Source: Saccharomycopsis phalli (lineage: Eukaryota; Ascomycota; Saccharomycetes; Ascoideales; Saccharomycopsidaceae). From it: a stretch of 64,000 nt of DNA. A program made the translations under genes and the position numbers. The notes under the pieces were generated by a model. That model made no database searches, was not told the DNA's origin, and worked only from the letters and a program-made list of their open reading frames with translations. The stretch is from NCBI GenBank assembly GCA_020342235.1, contig CP073215.1:1550001-1614000 (forward strand). The letters run 5' to 3'. Below are positions 1-8,137 of this stretch, piece by piece. Every line of letters begins with the position of its first letter. Position 1 is the first letter of the stretch.

Positions 1-737
1 GTCATGGCCTCCTTGTGCATACGTGATCTCTTTTCAAACCCAGAGGAATTTCCCTGATACGCAGCAATTAACTCTTCTCCAAGTCTGACCGAAAACTCTC
101 TGGCCTGTCTCTTGGAAGCGGCTTCTAGTATCCAATTTAGCGCAATTCTTACTCCCTGGCGTCTATTTATTGTAATCGGAACAGTGTCCACTTTGGCAGT
201 CTTGTTTTTGAATTTTTGAGTAGTTACCAATGGTGCCATCTTGTCTATCACCTCATGCAACACTTCCACTGGATCGGTACGCAACTGCAATCGCACAATA
301 AACAAAGCTCTAGCAAGCGACTTTTCTGCTCTGGCCTTTTTTCCATGCTTCATAATAAGATTAACGCAGTTCTCCACCAACTCATCTTTAGGTAACGGTA
401 CAGTTCGAGCAGTCAACAGTTTGACTTCATCCAACTGAGCTTCAGTAGGCACAAATACCCCATAATTGGCCAGTTTTTCTGTCTTCTGTTGACCAGGTGC
501 AGCCAATGAAGTTTCTGGGTTAAATGGTGTTGCTGGGTTGCTGAACTGGGTTCTCAAGTTCTTAATTGCACTCAACCACTCATCTACATTTTTGTCTGGC
601 GAACTTGGAGACGCTGAATTTGAAGCCGGCGAACTGGTTGCGTTTGAACGGCGAATGTTCATACTTGAAATCGAAGACCGGAAAAGCGCCCGTGACACTG
701 AACTTCTGCCATTTGCCAACAACTTAACCCCATTCAT
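1..737 (-). CDS. RSM7: Mitochondrial small-subunit ribosomal protein uS7m (3' end cut by window edge)
   Basis: Component of the mitochondrial ribosome small subunit, which binds the 3' domain of 15S rRNA. About 245 codons are visible. The first ~70 residues are rich in Ser, Asn and Pro and act as a likely mitochondrial presequence. The uS7 core follows, with the conserved blocks VNLIMKHGKKARAEK, INRRQGVRIALNWILEAA and the Arg-rich end RSRMHKEAM. The start is the first ATG after an in-frame stop at 768-770. Yeast Rsm7 is about this length, so only the last few residues should be missing past position 1. It is divergent from PSY4, with only 117 bases shared between the two starts. The family call is secure from the core. 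Confidence 0.9.
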   Translation of the reverse strand, partial: MNGVKLLANGRSSVSRALFRSSISSMNIRRSNATSSPASNSASPSSPDKNVDEWLSAIKNLRTQFSNPATPFNPETSLAAPGQQKTEKLANYGVFVPTEAQLDEVKLLTARTVPLPKDELVENCVNLIMKHGKKARAEKSLARALFIVRLQLRTDPVEVLHEVIDKMAPLVTTQKFKNKTAKVDTVPITINRRQGVRIALNWILEAASKRQAREFSVRLGEELIAAYQGNSSGFEKRSRMHKEAM

Positions 738-854
738 TGTATCAGTGTATATGCATTGGCATGACTTTCAACAATTTTTCACCAACCAGACTATATTACC
801 CGGACACATAATCACTAAGCTGTCAGAGATGCTATCCAAGCTCCCCTCTTTAAT

Positions 855-1552
855 ATGGAGGACTACTCGATAGATTATGATAAATGTAAGTGAGAATCAT
901 GCTGACCTTGCCGCATGACCCTTTTTCTGTAATACTTGTTCAGCAACAAATCACGCAATCATTTGGTACCATTTATTGACATTCAGACGAACCTGCCTTG
1001 GTAAGAATAGTTGAAGAGAAAACGTATAACCCTGACAGTAATTTGCCTTGGCCCATTCTAAGGAAATATATTATAAGGAGAATTTATGACATAATAAAAA
1101 CCCATTGTGAGAATCCAGCACATTACATAATACTGCATCCATTGGAACAGGTAGAAGTTACAGCTCTAGAATACACCAGCAAAGTATGCTATTACTTAAA
1201 TACTCAGTTTCAGGAATCACCACCGTTTACAATTCTTCGGCTTGCGGAGGTATTACTCGACGAATCATTGCATTCCAATACTGTTAGATACTTAAGGTGT
1301 CTCGAAACGTTGATATTCGTGCAGTCGTCGGTTGACGAGTTTAAATCAGTAAAAGAGGCAGATTGCATGGACTCAGATGAGTTAAGTAGTAAAATAGAAA
1401 CAGATTCAATACTGTGGATTACCGAAGAGCATATAAAAGAAATTACGGAACACGCTGCAGAAGATACGCTAGAGGATAATGCATTTTCTACTGAGCATGA
1501 CTTTAATGGGGTGCTTGACAAATCAAAAGAGAGTCCTACAGAACAAATATAA
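855..1552 (+). CDS. PSY4: Protein phosphatase 4 regulatory subunit 2 (spliced)
   Basis: Regulatory subunit of PP4 (Pph3-Psy2-Psy4), which dephosphorylates gamma-H2AX and Rad53 during DNA-damage recovery. The PPP4R2 signature is present: LPWPIL near the N-terminus, then PPFTILRLAEVLLD and RYLRCLETLIFVQSS. The open frame has no ATG between its upstream stop at 977-979 and the conserved core. I therefore infer an exon at 855-885 (MEDYSIDYDK plus one base) joined to 987-1552, which keeps frame and reads Y-E-P-A-L-V across the join. The product is about 199 residues. It is shorter than S. cerevisiae Psy4 (441) but keeps the acidic C-terminal tail. Family confidence is good; the exon 1 assignment is inference. 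Confidence 0.8.
886..986 (+). other. Intron of PSY4 (inferred)
   Basis: Starts GTAAGT and ends ATTCAG. A TATTGAC element lies six bases before the final CAG-containing hexamer ends, the same spacing as TACTAAC in the APE2 intron. Length 101, phase 1. The branch point is non-canonical, so this is less sure than the other introns. Confidence 0.65.
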
Positions 1553-1600
1553 CTTGGCCATTTAATTGTTTAGCTTATAGAAAAATTTTATACGCACTAT

Positions 1601-4524
1601 CTATTTGTAGCCCGAATCTTTCAACCATGTTGAAACTTCCTTTCTGTCGCGCTTCACCCAGTTGTACTTACTCTCCAAAGTGTCTAAACTTTGCTCCAAG
1701 TTCTTGTCAAATCCATCAAGGTTCTTATCAGCAAAGAAGGCCTTGATTTCGGCTTTTCCGCCATCTACCAAGTAACCAGAAGTAGAATAGGTGACAATGT
1801 TTCCCAACATGGACAAAGAAGGAGGAAATTGCTTGGTGATTGCAGCCCAGTTAGCTTGTAACCACTTCCACAAGCCTACAACACCGGCCTTGTGCAGTCT
1901 CAATCCAGTCATTGGGATGTGAATATCTTGTGGCTTGATCACTTCAGTGTCGAGTAAGTAACCCAAAGTTCTCTTGATGAGCTTCTCATCTTCGAATCTA
2001 CCCAAAGTTCTCAAAGCCAAAATCTTCTCATCAAGAGAGCCTGGGTTCTGGTAAATCTTGAAAATCTGTTCGTACTCCTTCTCTCCTCCGTCTCTAGCAA
2101 TAGACCCAAAGATAGCAGCCTTAATATTAGGGTTAATTGCCTCACTGTCACCAGCAATAAACTTGGCGAATTTGTCAGTAATGACCTTCTTAACAATTGG
2201 GTCATTAGCGCTGGCAGCAGCAGAAAATAAAGTGGCCTTCAATCTTTGGTCGGCAATTGACTCTTCAGCAGAAAATTCCCAGCCAAGAGATTGTATCTTA
2301 TTACTAATAAGGCTGCGAATCAAAGCCTGCACAGCCGCGTCTTCTTCCCGTGGTTCAAAAGTCCAGGCGCCTCTCAACAGAGACAAGGAGCCTACAATGG
2401 ACAGCCAGACCACAAATTCGCTTTCTTTAGTCCAGCCAGAAATCAAATTGAGGAAGTTGACAGTGGATGCATAACCTGAAACGGCAAATGCAAAAGCGTC
2501 GTCGACCAATTGGGTACGGTCTGGAATCGAAAGAAGTCCCTGAGTCCCAGCTTCGCCCAATTTAATCCATCTTTCTGGCGAATACAAGGTTCTGTAGAAT
2601 CCAATAGCATCAGAGTTGATCTTGAAGAACGATGGGTCCTCCAAAGTAAAAGTCTGTGATCTCTTCTCCAATCTAGCATCAACGTCAACACCAGACTTTG
2701 TCTTTAACCCAACAAATACAGGATACAAGACCTCGTCTTCTTCTGGCTTGACGTCAGCAGTAGACAAGTATCTGTTTTGAGTCAAAGTAATCTTGTTGCC
2801 GTCTTCCTCGACCTTGACCACAGGATAGCCAATGTTCTTAGTCCAGATGTCCATAACCTTGAGAACGTCCTTGCCGGAAGCCTCGGACAAGGCAGTCCAC
2901 AAGTTGGAGGTTTTGGCGTTGGCGAACTTGTGCTTTTTCAAATAGTTGGAGACTCCTTTGAGAAAGACGTCCTTTCCTAACCAATGGGCAATCATTCTAA
3001 GCAAGGAGGATCCCTTGGAGTAAGAGATGGCATCGAAGATTTGGTTGATCTCAGCTGCCTTCTTCACTGGCACTTGGATTGGATGAGAAGATCTCAAGCC
3101 GTCCAACATCAATGCAGACTGCAAAGTGTCGGCCTCAAAGTTTTGCCAGATGAACGACTCGTCAACTTTCTCTGACTCGAAAACCATGTAAGAGCAGTAG
3201 GTAGCATAGGACTCATTGAGCCACAAGTCGTTCCACCACTCCATGGTGACCAAGTTACCAAACCACTGGTGAGCCAACTCGTGTTGAACCACCTCGGAAA
3301 CCCGTAATTTACGAGCAAGAGATGCGGTCTTTTCGTCTATCAAAAGATCAACGGTTCTGTAGGTGATGAGAGACAAGTTTTCCATAGCACCTGCACTGAA
3401 GTCAGGAATAGCCACCATGTTCATGTGAGGCAAGTAATACTCAATGTCAAAAGCCTCAGCAAAAAACTTCAAGGTCTTTGCAGCAAGAGCAGCAGAGAAA
3501 GTACCTTGTTGCTCCAAGCCTGGTGTGGTGTAGACTCTGACTGGGATCTTGTAGTCATTGTTCTCAATGTAACGCAAGTCACCAACAATGAAGGCAACCA
3601 AATATGTGGACAACTTTGGAGTGTGCTCAAAGGTGACGGATTTCTTGCCATTTCCCAAGTCCTTCTCCTCCTTTGGAAGCATATTAGCCAAAGTGGTGAG
3701 GTTCTTATCAGCAATCAACGTGATCTCAAATACAGACTTGAGAAGAGGCTCGTCAAAACAAGGGAAGGCTCTTCTGGCATCAGTTGGCTCGAACTGGGTG
3801 GTTGCCAAGTACTTGACGTTTCCCTCCTCGTCCTTATAAGTAGAGCGGTAGAACCCGGCCATTTGGTCGTTCAAAATTCCGACATAGTCAATCTCAATGG
3901 TAGCCTTGGATCCTTTGGTGAGCTCCTTAGCAGCAGTGAAGGTGATTTGCTGCTTAGCCTCATCATGGGACGAGCCAGTAGTAGCTTCACCGTTAATCTT
4001 GGACGACTTAATGTCAATTTCAAAGATATTCAAAGTCACAGTGTTGGTGGTCTCCTTGACGTCCAAGTTTATTGTGACTTTTCCATTGAAGATGAACTTC
4101 TCAAAGTCAGGTTCCAAGCTAACTGCATACAATTCAGGATACACATTAGTAGGGAGGATCTCACGACCGGCACTGGGTGTTAGTACAATGAATAAACGTG
4201 GACAAGTCTTGTGATGGTTTCGAGAGAAATGCAATCACTAGGGAGGTGGCAACGAATACGACTTATAAATGAGAAGCGGAGAACTTACCTCGAAGTAGAC
4301 TCAGACATGGTTGAATAACAATGGGAATTTTCAATTGAATGATACTTTAAACTGCTTCTTGCTTTGTAAATCCAATTGGCAGGTTTAGTATTTATACCCT
4401 TAAATGGAGGTACAGCTGGTCCTCTGCTTGCCACTGCAAGGGTGCTGAGCCCTCGACGGGTGAGGCTCTTGGTTAGAAACGATGACCCAAAGGCCCTCAG
4501 AAGGCCGCCAAAAGATAACGACAT
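1601..4524 (-). CDS. APE2: M1-family zinc aminopeptidase, dual-start (spliced)
   Basis: Zinc metallo-aminopeptidase that removes N-terminal residues from peptides. The coding sequence joins 4289-4524 (exon 1) to 1601-4172 (exon 2), 935 residues. The M1 hallmarks are GAMEN for substrate binding and HELAHQW with a downstream Glu for zinc. The C-terminal ERAP1-like helical domain ends near KDSGYK. Exon 1 opens with an Arg/Ser/Leu-rich, amphipathic segment (MSLSFGGLLRAFG...) that looks like a mitochondrial presequence. A second in-frame ATG at 4308 (MSESTS) would give a cytosolic form that begins just before REILPTNVYPELY. Yeast APE2 is also spliced near its 5' end. The 5' frame before 4524 opens only with TTG, so 4524 is the first ATG. 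AAP1 is the alternative paralogue name. Confidence 0.9.
4173..4288 (-). other. Intron of APE2
   Basis: On the minus strand it begins GTAAGT and ends TACTAAC-ACCCAG, with only six bases after the branch motif. Length 116, phase 2. The join makes codon AG|T (Ser) and restores the reading frame from the presequence into the M1 N-domain. Confidence 0.92.
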
Positions 4525-4870
4525 TGGAAATTGCAATAATGTGTTATTGCTGAATCGCTATTTGAGTTTGTGCGGGGCTAAAATTGGCCTGTAATGCTGT
4601 CTTGTAGGTTCCACGCTTGATTATTCCCGGGCGTGGTGTTTTTCCACTACAAAATTTTTTCTCCCCATTCTTGCCTGCATGACATGCTAGTGCCCAGAGT
4701 TTGACAAATTTTTGCCAAATACTCCAGACAGGTTGGTACAGCAAGTGACTTAGTGCGATGACCTTACGGTAATAGGTAAAATGGAGTACTGCCGTGCCTC
4801 CAACTGATTACCCAAGTTGGCAATATACAGACTCGCCTTGCGGAAACTACATTAAGCCAATGGCTGATTA
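4525..4870. other. Intergenic: APE2 promoter and RRP45 3' flank
   Basis: 346 bases upstream of the APE2 first ATG and downstream of the RRP45 stop. It has a GC-rich patch (CCCGGGCG near 4627) but no ORF or RNA gene I can support. Confidence 0.5.
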
Positions 4871-5719
4871 TTAATTAGCCTCTGCCAACACTTTCTCTAT
4901 TAACTCTGTCACCGACCGGGCCACCTCGTAGGCCTTGCTTGCACAGCCCACCATAGTCAATGCATCCATTGGCAATCCGCCCGACTTCAGGATCTGGCAA
5001 ATTTCCTTGTTTTTGTTCACCGTAATGGTGAGACTCCCCTGCAGAAGCTGCTCTTCAATCATGGTAGCATCTACAATTGCAATCTCTGCGTTGCTGTCTC
5101 CCTTGATATTCTCCTCCACGTTGCTTGGATTGAAAAAACTAAATGTCACACAAATCGGAACATGTAGCACGCTGAGTCCCACCGGCTCCCGCTCGGTAAT
5201 TGGGTAAACTATAATCTCTTCTCCTGCCACCGTGACGTCGGGCTTTTTGAAATGGAGCAAACCCACAATCACTGCAATGCAGCTGGCATCAATAAACCCG
5301 CCGTCAAAGTCCAAAAAATGCACGTCTGCCCTTACACTCCAGCACTTGTCACCGGCCACTATACATAGCGCCTCGAGATCAAGCGCACCCGACCGGCGTA
5401 TGGCCTTTTCAATTAGTCTAGACACAAGGTTATCGTCGTCAGATTGTCTGTTATTCTCAAAGAAAGGGCCCGCAATCGGACCAGTTTCAGTGGAGATGTT
5501 GAATATCCCTTCAAACGGCCGATCTTCATATGGCTTGGTTATGGTTGCACTTATCTTGGCCGATACCCTGGTCTTCCCTAGATTGACATTCACGTACCCG
5601 GGCTGGCCGAGTGTGATTTCAGGGACCCTGAACTCCTGCAATGCTCTCCCATCTAAACGGGTATGCTTCTTTAGCAAGTCTACCACAAATTGCGATTCAT
5701 TTAACGATAGCGAGGCCAT
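4871..5719 (-). CDS. RRP45: Exosome core subunit Rrp45 (RNase PH-like)
   Basis: One of six RNase PH-fold ring subunits of the RNA exosome. In eukaryotes the ring is catalytically dead and passes RNA to Rrp44 and Rrp6 for rRNA, snoRNA and mRNA decay. It is 282 residues (yeast 305). Visible family blocks are HTRLDGRALQEFR near residue 20, RPFEGIFNISTE near 65, the RLIEKAIRRSGALDLEALCIVAG helix region, and VRADVHFLDFDGGFIDASCIA. The start ATG at 5719 is unambiguous. It is divergent from SLP2 with 132 bases between starts. Confidence 0.93.
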   Translation of the reverse strand: MASLSLNESQFVVDLLKKHTRLDGRALQEFRVPEITLGQPGYVNVNLGKTRVSAKISATITKPYEDRPFEGIFNISTETGPIAGPFFENNRQSDDDNLVSRLIEKAIRRSGALDLEALCIVAGDKCWSVRADVHFLDFDGGFIDASCIAVIVGLLHFKKPDVTVAGEEIIVYPITEREPVGLSVLHVPICVTFSFFNPSNVEENIKGDSNAEIAIVDATMIEEQLLQGSLTITVNKNKEICQILKSGGLPMDALTMVGCASKAYEVARSVTELIEKVLAEAN

Positions 5720-5851
5720 GGCAATTTGCGCTCCGATGCTGTAATTTTTGTCAGTGTATTATGTCATGCATTAGTCATACATCCTTAAACTTGTGACATT
5801 ACCCTGATTCTTGTCAGTATATTGGTTCGCCACTTTGATACATTATATATT

Positions 5852-6880
5852 ATGCTTTCTCGAAGTATAGCCAACCGGGCATTGAATCCCAGAACTCTCA
5901 GCTTGTTGTTAGCCCGCAGCTACAACAGCTCTGGCGGCTCGCCTCTTTCTTACTTTCAAAAGAAGGCCTTACCAGCAAACACAATTGTCAGATTTGTCCC
6001 ACAGCAGACAGCATGGATTGTAGAGAGAATGGGAAAATTCAATCGCATCTTGGAGCCGGGACTCGCCATCTTAATTCCAGTGCTCGACAAGATCCAGTAC
6101 GTCCAACTGTTGAAGGAAAATGCAATCGAGATCCCTTCGCAACTGGCAATCACCTCCGATAATGTCACGCTCGAAATGGACGGCGTCCTCTACATTAAAG
6201 TCACCGACGCATACAAGGCCTCCTATGGCGTCGAGAACCCCGAGTATGCCATTTCGCAATTGGCCCAAACCACCATGCGTTCGGAGATTGGCCAGCTTAC
6301 CCTTGATCATGTGCTCAAGGAGCGCCAGAACCTCAATGCCAACATCACCTTGTCTATTAACGAGGCCGCAGAACTGTGGGGTATCGAGTGCTTGAGATAT
6401 GAGATCCGTGACATCCACCCACCTGCCAATGTGTTGGAAGCCATGCATCGGCAGGTGAGTGCCGAGCGGTCCAAAAGAGCCGAGATCTTGGAGTCCGAGG
6501 GTCAACGGCAGGCGGACATCAACATTGCCGAGGGTAAGAAACAGGCTACTGTTTTGGCGTCTGAGGCCAAGCAGGCTGAAATTTCCAACTATGCTGCAGG
6601 AGAAGCCAATGCCATCTTAGCCAGAGCTACTGCTGAGGCCGAGGGAATTAAGAGAGTCGCCAATGCCATCAGGGAAAATGCCGGCGGGAAGGATGCGGTT
6701 GCGTTGCAAGTCGCAGAAAAGTACGTCGAGGCGTTCAGTAAGTTGGCAAAGGAGAGCAACACCATTGTTATCCCAAGCGAAATGAGTAATATGAGTAGCT
6801 GGATCTCGGGGGGCTTGGGAATCTATGATAAATTGAACAAGACTTTTCAGGAACGACTGAACCCTGAGCCTAAAAACTGA
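5852..6880 (+). CDS. SLP2: Mitochondrial stomatin-like protein 2 (SPFH family)
   Basis: SPFH/prohibitin-family scaffold of the mitochondrial inner membrane, related to animal STOML2, which binds cardiolipin and organises proteases and respiratory complexes. It is 342 residues. It opens with an Arg/Ser presequence (MLSRSIANRA...LLLARSYNSS). The SPFH block includes VRFVPQQTAWIVERMGKF and ITSDNVTLEMDGVLYIKV, then LRYEIRDIHPP and the Ala/Glu coiled coil ESEGQRQADINIAEGKKQA. The start is the first ATG; the open frame upstream begins with TTG. Residue 175 is CTG within the conserved WGI.CLRYEI block, where human STOML2 has Cys; Ser fits better than Leu. Orthology to STOML2 rather than plasma-membrane stomatins is inferred from the presequence. 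Confidence 0.88.
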   Translation: MLSRSIANRALNPRTLSLLLARSYNSSGGSPLSYFQKKALPANTIVRFVPQQTAWIVERMGKFNRILEPGLAILIPVLDKIQYVQLLKENAIEIPSQLAITSDNVTLEMDGVLYIKVTDAYKASYGVENPEYAISQLAQTTMRSEIGQLTLDHVLKERQNLNANITLSINEAAELWGIECLRYEIRDIHPPANVLEAMHRQVSAERSKRAEILESEGQRQADINIAEGKKQATVLASEAKQAEISNYAAGEANAILARATAEAEGIKRVANAIRENAGGKDAVALQVAEKYVEAFSKLAKESNTIVIPSEMSNMSSWISGGLGIYDKLNKTFQERLNPEPKN

Positions 6881-6902
6881 GATTATGGAGACCGAATCAA
6901 AT

Positions 6903-6956
6903 ACTGATATGCTACAGACTGCGCTTAAAACTGATATACTACAGACTGAGCTTAAA
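6903..6956. repeat. 27-bp tandem duplication 3' of SLP2
   Basis: Two adjacent copies of a 27-base unit starting ACTGATAT and ending CTTAAA, with two mismatches. They lie between the convergent stops of SLP2 (6880) and RNH202 (7043). Confidence 0.9.
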
Positions 6957-7042
6957 GGCTCGGACACCGACGTTAGAGTGTCTCTAGACATGTATATAAT
7001 TGCTAGATATTTGCAACTACAACTCAATGACACACTGTAGAA

Positions 7043-8011
7043 CTATGCTCGTTTGAAAAAACTGTCCAAGGCACCCTTGGCCACTTTCTTCTGGGTTGCC
7101 TTCTTTTGCACCCTCGGCGCCGCTTTGTAATTTCTCTTGCCCTTGAAAGAATTTTGGTGCAACTTGCTGTTTAAGTTGCTCAACTTGTCGTTGGCTATCT
7201 TCTTGGAAGCCCGCTTGAGGTCTTCTGCCTTGACATAATCATTCAATCTATTAATCTGCGTTTCATAGTGCTGTTCTATTTCCTTGACAAGGGCCGCAAG
7301 AACATACGAACTTATCAAGAATATCGCATATCGCACCTTGGCATCTTGTTTGGTCTGCTCAGGTATTGTACCAGTGACATCAGCAGGATAAATCTCTTCC
7401 TCGACCTTGCCTCTCCATACACTGGATGGAAAGGACTCGGCCAACCGGTCTACTCTCTCGGTTATATATTTAATGGCCTTTTCCTTATTGAACTTGTAGT
7501 AGTCGTCCTCGCCTTCAATGATGGAGTCGCAAATCTTTAGCAAGCCATTCTGAATTAGCTGAGAAGGCAATCGGGTGACTGCCTCAAAGCGTAAAGTCAT
7601 GGAGTCAATTAAATCTTCAAGGGTGGCATAACGGTTATTTTTCAACAGGTTTTCGTATAACAAGCTTATTAGCAAGTAGACAATGGAGAATTTGGTGGCC
7701 ACGAACACCGACGGATCCTCCATTATTTCTCCATCATAAGAGGTTGCCGAGTTTTCCTCTATTAATATTGATTTTATCGGGTCACCTGCCACGGTTTTCA
7801 CCACTTTTGACGGCTTGAGGTATGGGTTCTTACCATTGACCCGTCGAAGTTGGTAAAGCAGGCCTTGATGAAGAAGATACTTGACATTGGACAATGTGCT
7901 GGGATTGGGCAAGTCGACTAGTCTTGCAGAGTCGCCCTGGGCAGAATCCGAGGATATTAGTGTGATTTTGCCGGCACTGTGTGGTAGGAATATCACTCTC
8001 AGGTATGACAT
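7043..8011 (-). CDS. RNH202: Ribonuclease H2 subunit B
   Basis: Non-catalytic subunit of RNase H2, which removes ribonucleotides misincorporated into DNA and RNA of R-loops. It is 322 residues from the ATG at 8011. The N-terminal triple-barrel region is followed by the helical block PSVFVATKFSIVYLLISLL, the winged-helix region FEAVTRLPSQLIQNGLLKICD, and a basic tail. The last residues, KGALDSFFKRA, resemble a PCNA-binding PIP box (QxxLxxFF), with Lys in place of the usual Gln. An upstream open stretch to 8119 reads through minisatellite repeats; I exclude it because homologues begin at MSYLRVIFLP. Confidence 0.88.
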   Translation of the reverse strand: MSYLRVIFLPHSAGKITLISSDSAQGDSARLVDLPNPSTLSNVKYLLHQGLLYQLRRVNGKNPYLKPSKVVKTVAGDPIKSILIEENSATSYDGEIMEDPSVFVATKFSIVYLLISLLYENLLKNNRYATLEDLIDSMTLRFEAVTRLPSQLIQNGLLKICDSIIEGEDDYYKFNKEKAIKYITERVDRLAESFPSSVWRGKVEEEIYPADVTGTIPEQTKQDAKVRYAIFLISSYVLAALVKEIEQHYETQINRLNDYVKAEDLKRASKKIANDKLSNLNSKLHQNSFKGKRNYKAAPRVQKKATQKKVAKGALDSFFKRA

Positions 8012-8048
8012 TTTGAGTGAGATGTAGCCGCGAAAAATGCTTCTCCAG

Positions 8049-8112
8049 TGCATTACAGATGGAAGGGTGATGCATGACAGATGGAAGAGTAGTGCATTAC
8101 AGATGGAGGCGC
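8049..8112. repeat. 22-bp minisatellite upstream of RNH202
   Basis: About 2.9 copies of a 22-base unit beginning TGCATTACAGATGGA, at 8049-8070, 8071-8092 and 8093-8112, with a few substitutions. It lies 37 bases 5' of the RNH202 ATG and 25 bases past the phospholipase B stop. Confidence 0.9.
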
Positions 8113-8137
8113 AAGACAAGAGCTTATAAATATTGGA

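Noticed and set aside
3425-4183. 252-codon open frame opposite APE2
   Set aside because: Shadow of a well-conserved M1 peptidase; no features of its own.
7043-8119. Longer N-terminus for RNH202 and similar extended starts
   Set aside because: The extension reads through a minisatellite and lacks homology; TTG- or GTG-initiated extensions of other genes were likewise trimmed to the first ATG.
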